7,223 nucleotides of DNA from Ignavibacteriaceae bacterium (GTDB taxonomy: Bacteria; Bacteroidota; Ignavibacteria; Ignavibacteriales; Ignavibacteriaceae), in the NCBI GenBank assembly GCA_019912505.1, contig JAIOIM010000189.1, positions 1 through 7,223 on the forward strand, in the 5' to 3' direction. Below the pieces are notes generated by a model. That model was not told where the DNA came from. It worked only from the letters and a program-made list of their open reading frames with translations, and made no database searches. The first letter of the stretch is position 1. Each line of letters opens with the position of its first letter. The position numbers and the translations under genes are program-made. Below, one piece after another: positions 6,416-7,223 of this stretch.

Positions 6416-6435
6416 TTTATTTAGTCCTTTTTGTT

Positions 6436-6468
6436 GGGTATCTTTCCAAAAGAGAGATACCCTTTTTT
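6436..6468 (+). terminator. Strong Rho-independent terminator
   Basis: An 11-bp stem pairs 6436-6446 (GGGTATCTTTC) with 6452-6462 (GAGAGATACCC), with one G-T wobble and a 5-nt loop CAAAA. Six T residues follow directly (6463-6468). It lies 20 nt after the stop of the secreted-protein gene and ends that transcript. Confidence 0.93.
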
Positions 6469-6584
6469 ATTGTTAACTGAAACTTTCAACATAAACTTTT
6501 CTATTAACCAATAACCTCAATCAATATTTCGTTTCCCTTTTTATATTATTTTTCACTTGCTTATAAATTTAATCTGGTATTAAA

Positions 6585-7121
6585 ATGGAATGGTACATTC
6601 AATTAGTTAAAGCTTATCCTATTGTTACGGCAATGGTTCAGTTTGCGCTGCTTGGAACTTTGGGTGATGTAATTTCGAAATGGATTATAAAAAAGAAAAT
6701 ATTTCTCCCGTACGCGCCTCTCACTTTATTTATGAAAATGGGTGAATGGGCGTTGCTGGCTATATTTATTAAATATGCTTTCATCGGTTTTCACGGATTT
6801 GTTGATTCTCTTATGGCACAAGGTTATTTACCCGAAATGATTGGGCTCCCATATTCTTTTTCTATTTCAGCATCAATGAATCTGCAGTTTGGTCCTTTCC
6901 TTGTAATTATGCACCGCTTGTTGGACAATTTTGTTTTAAGGGAAAGTAATTGGCACAATATTGATAAAGGAATGTATTCGCTTTTATGGTTCTGGATACC
7001 GGCACATACCATTACGTTTATTTTACCCAAACCGTTTCAAATTGGACTGGCAGCTATATGGTCGGTTGCTTTAGGAATAATTCTCGGGTATTACAATAAG
7101 AAAAAAACACAAAATATTTAA
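6585..7121 (+). CDS. Four-helix membrane protein resembling the Mpv17/PMP22 family
   Basis: The 178-aa product has about four hydrophobic segments: roughly 10-30, 48-70, 92-115 and 130-170 (the last possibly two helices). Several positions recall Mpv17/PMP22: LGTLGDVISKW (family: GD..xQ near the first helix), QFGPFLVIMHRLLDNF (family: GP..H..Y..LD) and the C-terminal LLWFWIPAHTITFILPKPFQIGLAAIWSVALGIIL split as W-x-P, F-x-x-P and a W before the end (family: WP..Q..NF..VP..R....W..yLS). Length suits the family (about 170-200 aa). In eukaryotes these are organelle membrane channel-like proteins; the role of bacterial members is unknown to me. ATG6585 is the first start in the frame and has no Shine-Dalgarno (GGTATTAAA precedes). 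It follows a strong terminator, so it needs its own promoter; none is convincing in 6469-6584. Membrane location is firm, family placement moderate. Confidence 0.6.
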   Translation: MEWYIQLVKAYPIVTAMVQFALLGTLGDVISKWIIKKKIFLPYAPLTLFMKMGEWALLAIFIKYAFIGFHGFVDSLMAQGYLPEMIGLPYSFSISASMNLQFGPFLVIMHRLLDNFVLRESNWHNIDKGMYSLLWFWIPAHTITFILPKPFQIGLAAIWSVALGIILGYYNKKKTQNI

Positions 7122-7191
7122 ATGAGAAATGATTAACGATATTAGTTGTTGATTTAGAACAAAAATATTATTAGTCTTAAAAAAGCAATTT

Positions 7192-7197
7192 AAGGAA
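7192..7197 (+). promoter_or_regulatory. Ribosome binding site AAGGAA for the gene entering the right edge
   Basis: AAGGAA lies 5 nt upstream of ATG7203 and supports that codon as a real start. The 81-nt gap from the previous stop shows no clear terminator, so co-transcription with the membrane-protein gene is possible. Confidence 0.5.
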
Positions 7198-7202
7198 TTA
7201 AA

Positions 7203-7223
7203 ATGATTACAAAACTTTTATTA
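7203..7223 (+). CDS. Start of an unknown gene, truncated by the window edge
   Basis: ATG7203 opens a frame reading MITKLLL up to the last base. A lysine followed by leucines suggests the start of a signal peptide or membrane segment, but seven residues are too few to assign a product. The call rests on the AAGGAA site at proper spacing and the same strand and layout as the preceding genes. Confidence 0.45.

Noticed and set aside
6469..6584. Promoter for the Mpv17-like gene (TAAATTTA at 6564-6571)
   Set aside because: The -7-like box has one mismatch and no TTTG is found at the required distance upstream.
1..7223. CRISPR arrays, tRNA/rRNA genes, insertion sequences, attachment sites
   Set aside because: No regularly spaced long repeats, no tRNA-like cloverleaf sequence, no transposase reading and no terminal inverted repeats were seen on either strand.

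Overview
The window is AT-rich and all genes lie on the + strand. It most likely comes from the Bacteroidota/Ignavibacteriota side of the FCB group. The best evidence is the secreted protein at 5153-6415, which ends in a type IX secretion (T9SS) C-terminal sorting domain with the QNYPNPFNPSTKI signature common in Ignavibacteria and relatives. Weak or absent Shine-Dalgarno sites, several likely non-ATG starts and a Bacteroidota-style promoter upstream of 5153 agree with this. The assignment is an inference from motifs; no database was searched.

Region 1 (1-4967) is a partner-switching signalling cluster. In order it holds the 3' end of a STAS-domain anti-sigma-factor antagonist (RsbV/SpoIIAA-like), an overlapping HATPase serine kinase/anti-sigma factor (RsbW/SpoIIAB-like), a soluble tandem-GAF plus SpoIIE-type PP2C phosphatase (RsbU-like) whose ATG overlaps the kinase stop by one base (TAATG), and a second, membrane-bound phosphatase. 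In the usual logic the kinase phosphorylates the STAS serine and so frees itself to bind its target; the phosphatases dephosphorylate the STAS protein, which then sequesters the kinase. Two phosphatases, one with cytoplasmic GAF sensors and one with a periplasmic PDZ domain, would give one switch two inputs. No sigma factor or other target lies in the window.

The second phosphatase is the most notable locus. It reads as two frames: 2431-3093 (one TM helix, PDZ domain, three TM helices) and an open frame from about 3084 to 4967 (six more TM helices, GAF, PP2C). The switch point is a T TTC CCC heptamer in phase for -1 slippage, and the first frame stops seven bases later. Joining the frames gives an 845-residue, 10-TM protein with consistent topology and an intact phosphatase. 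The site may be a programmed frameshift, a recent one-base deletion in the C run, or a sequencing error.

Region 2 (4968-5152) is a regulatory gap with a small GC-rich hairpin and a probable promoter. Three 7-bp half-sites in alternating orientation sit there at exact 14-bp steps, followed by a good ribosome binding site. Region 3 (5153-6468) is the T9SS-sorted secreted protein and its strong intrinsic terminator. Region 4 (6585-7121) is a four-helix membrane protein resembling the Mpv17/PMP22 family. The start of another gene (ATG at 7203 with an AAGGAA site) runs off the right edge.
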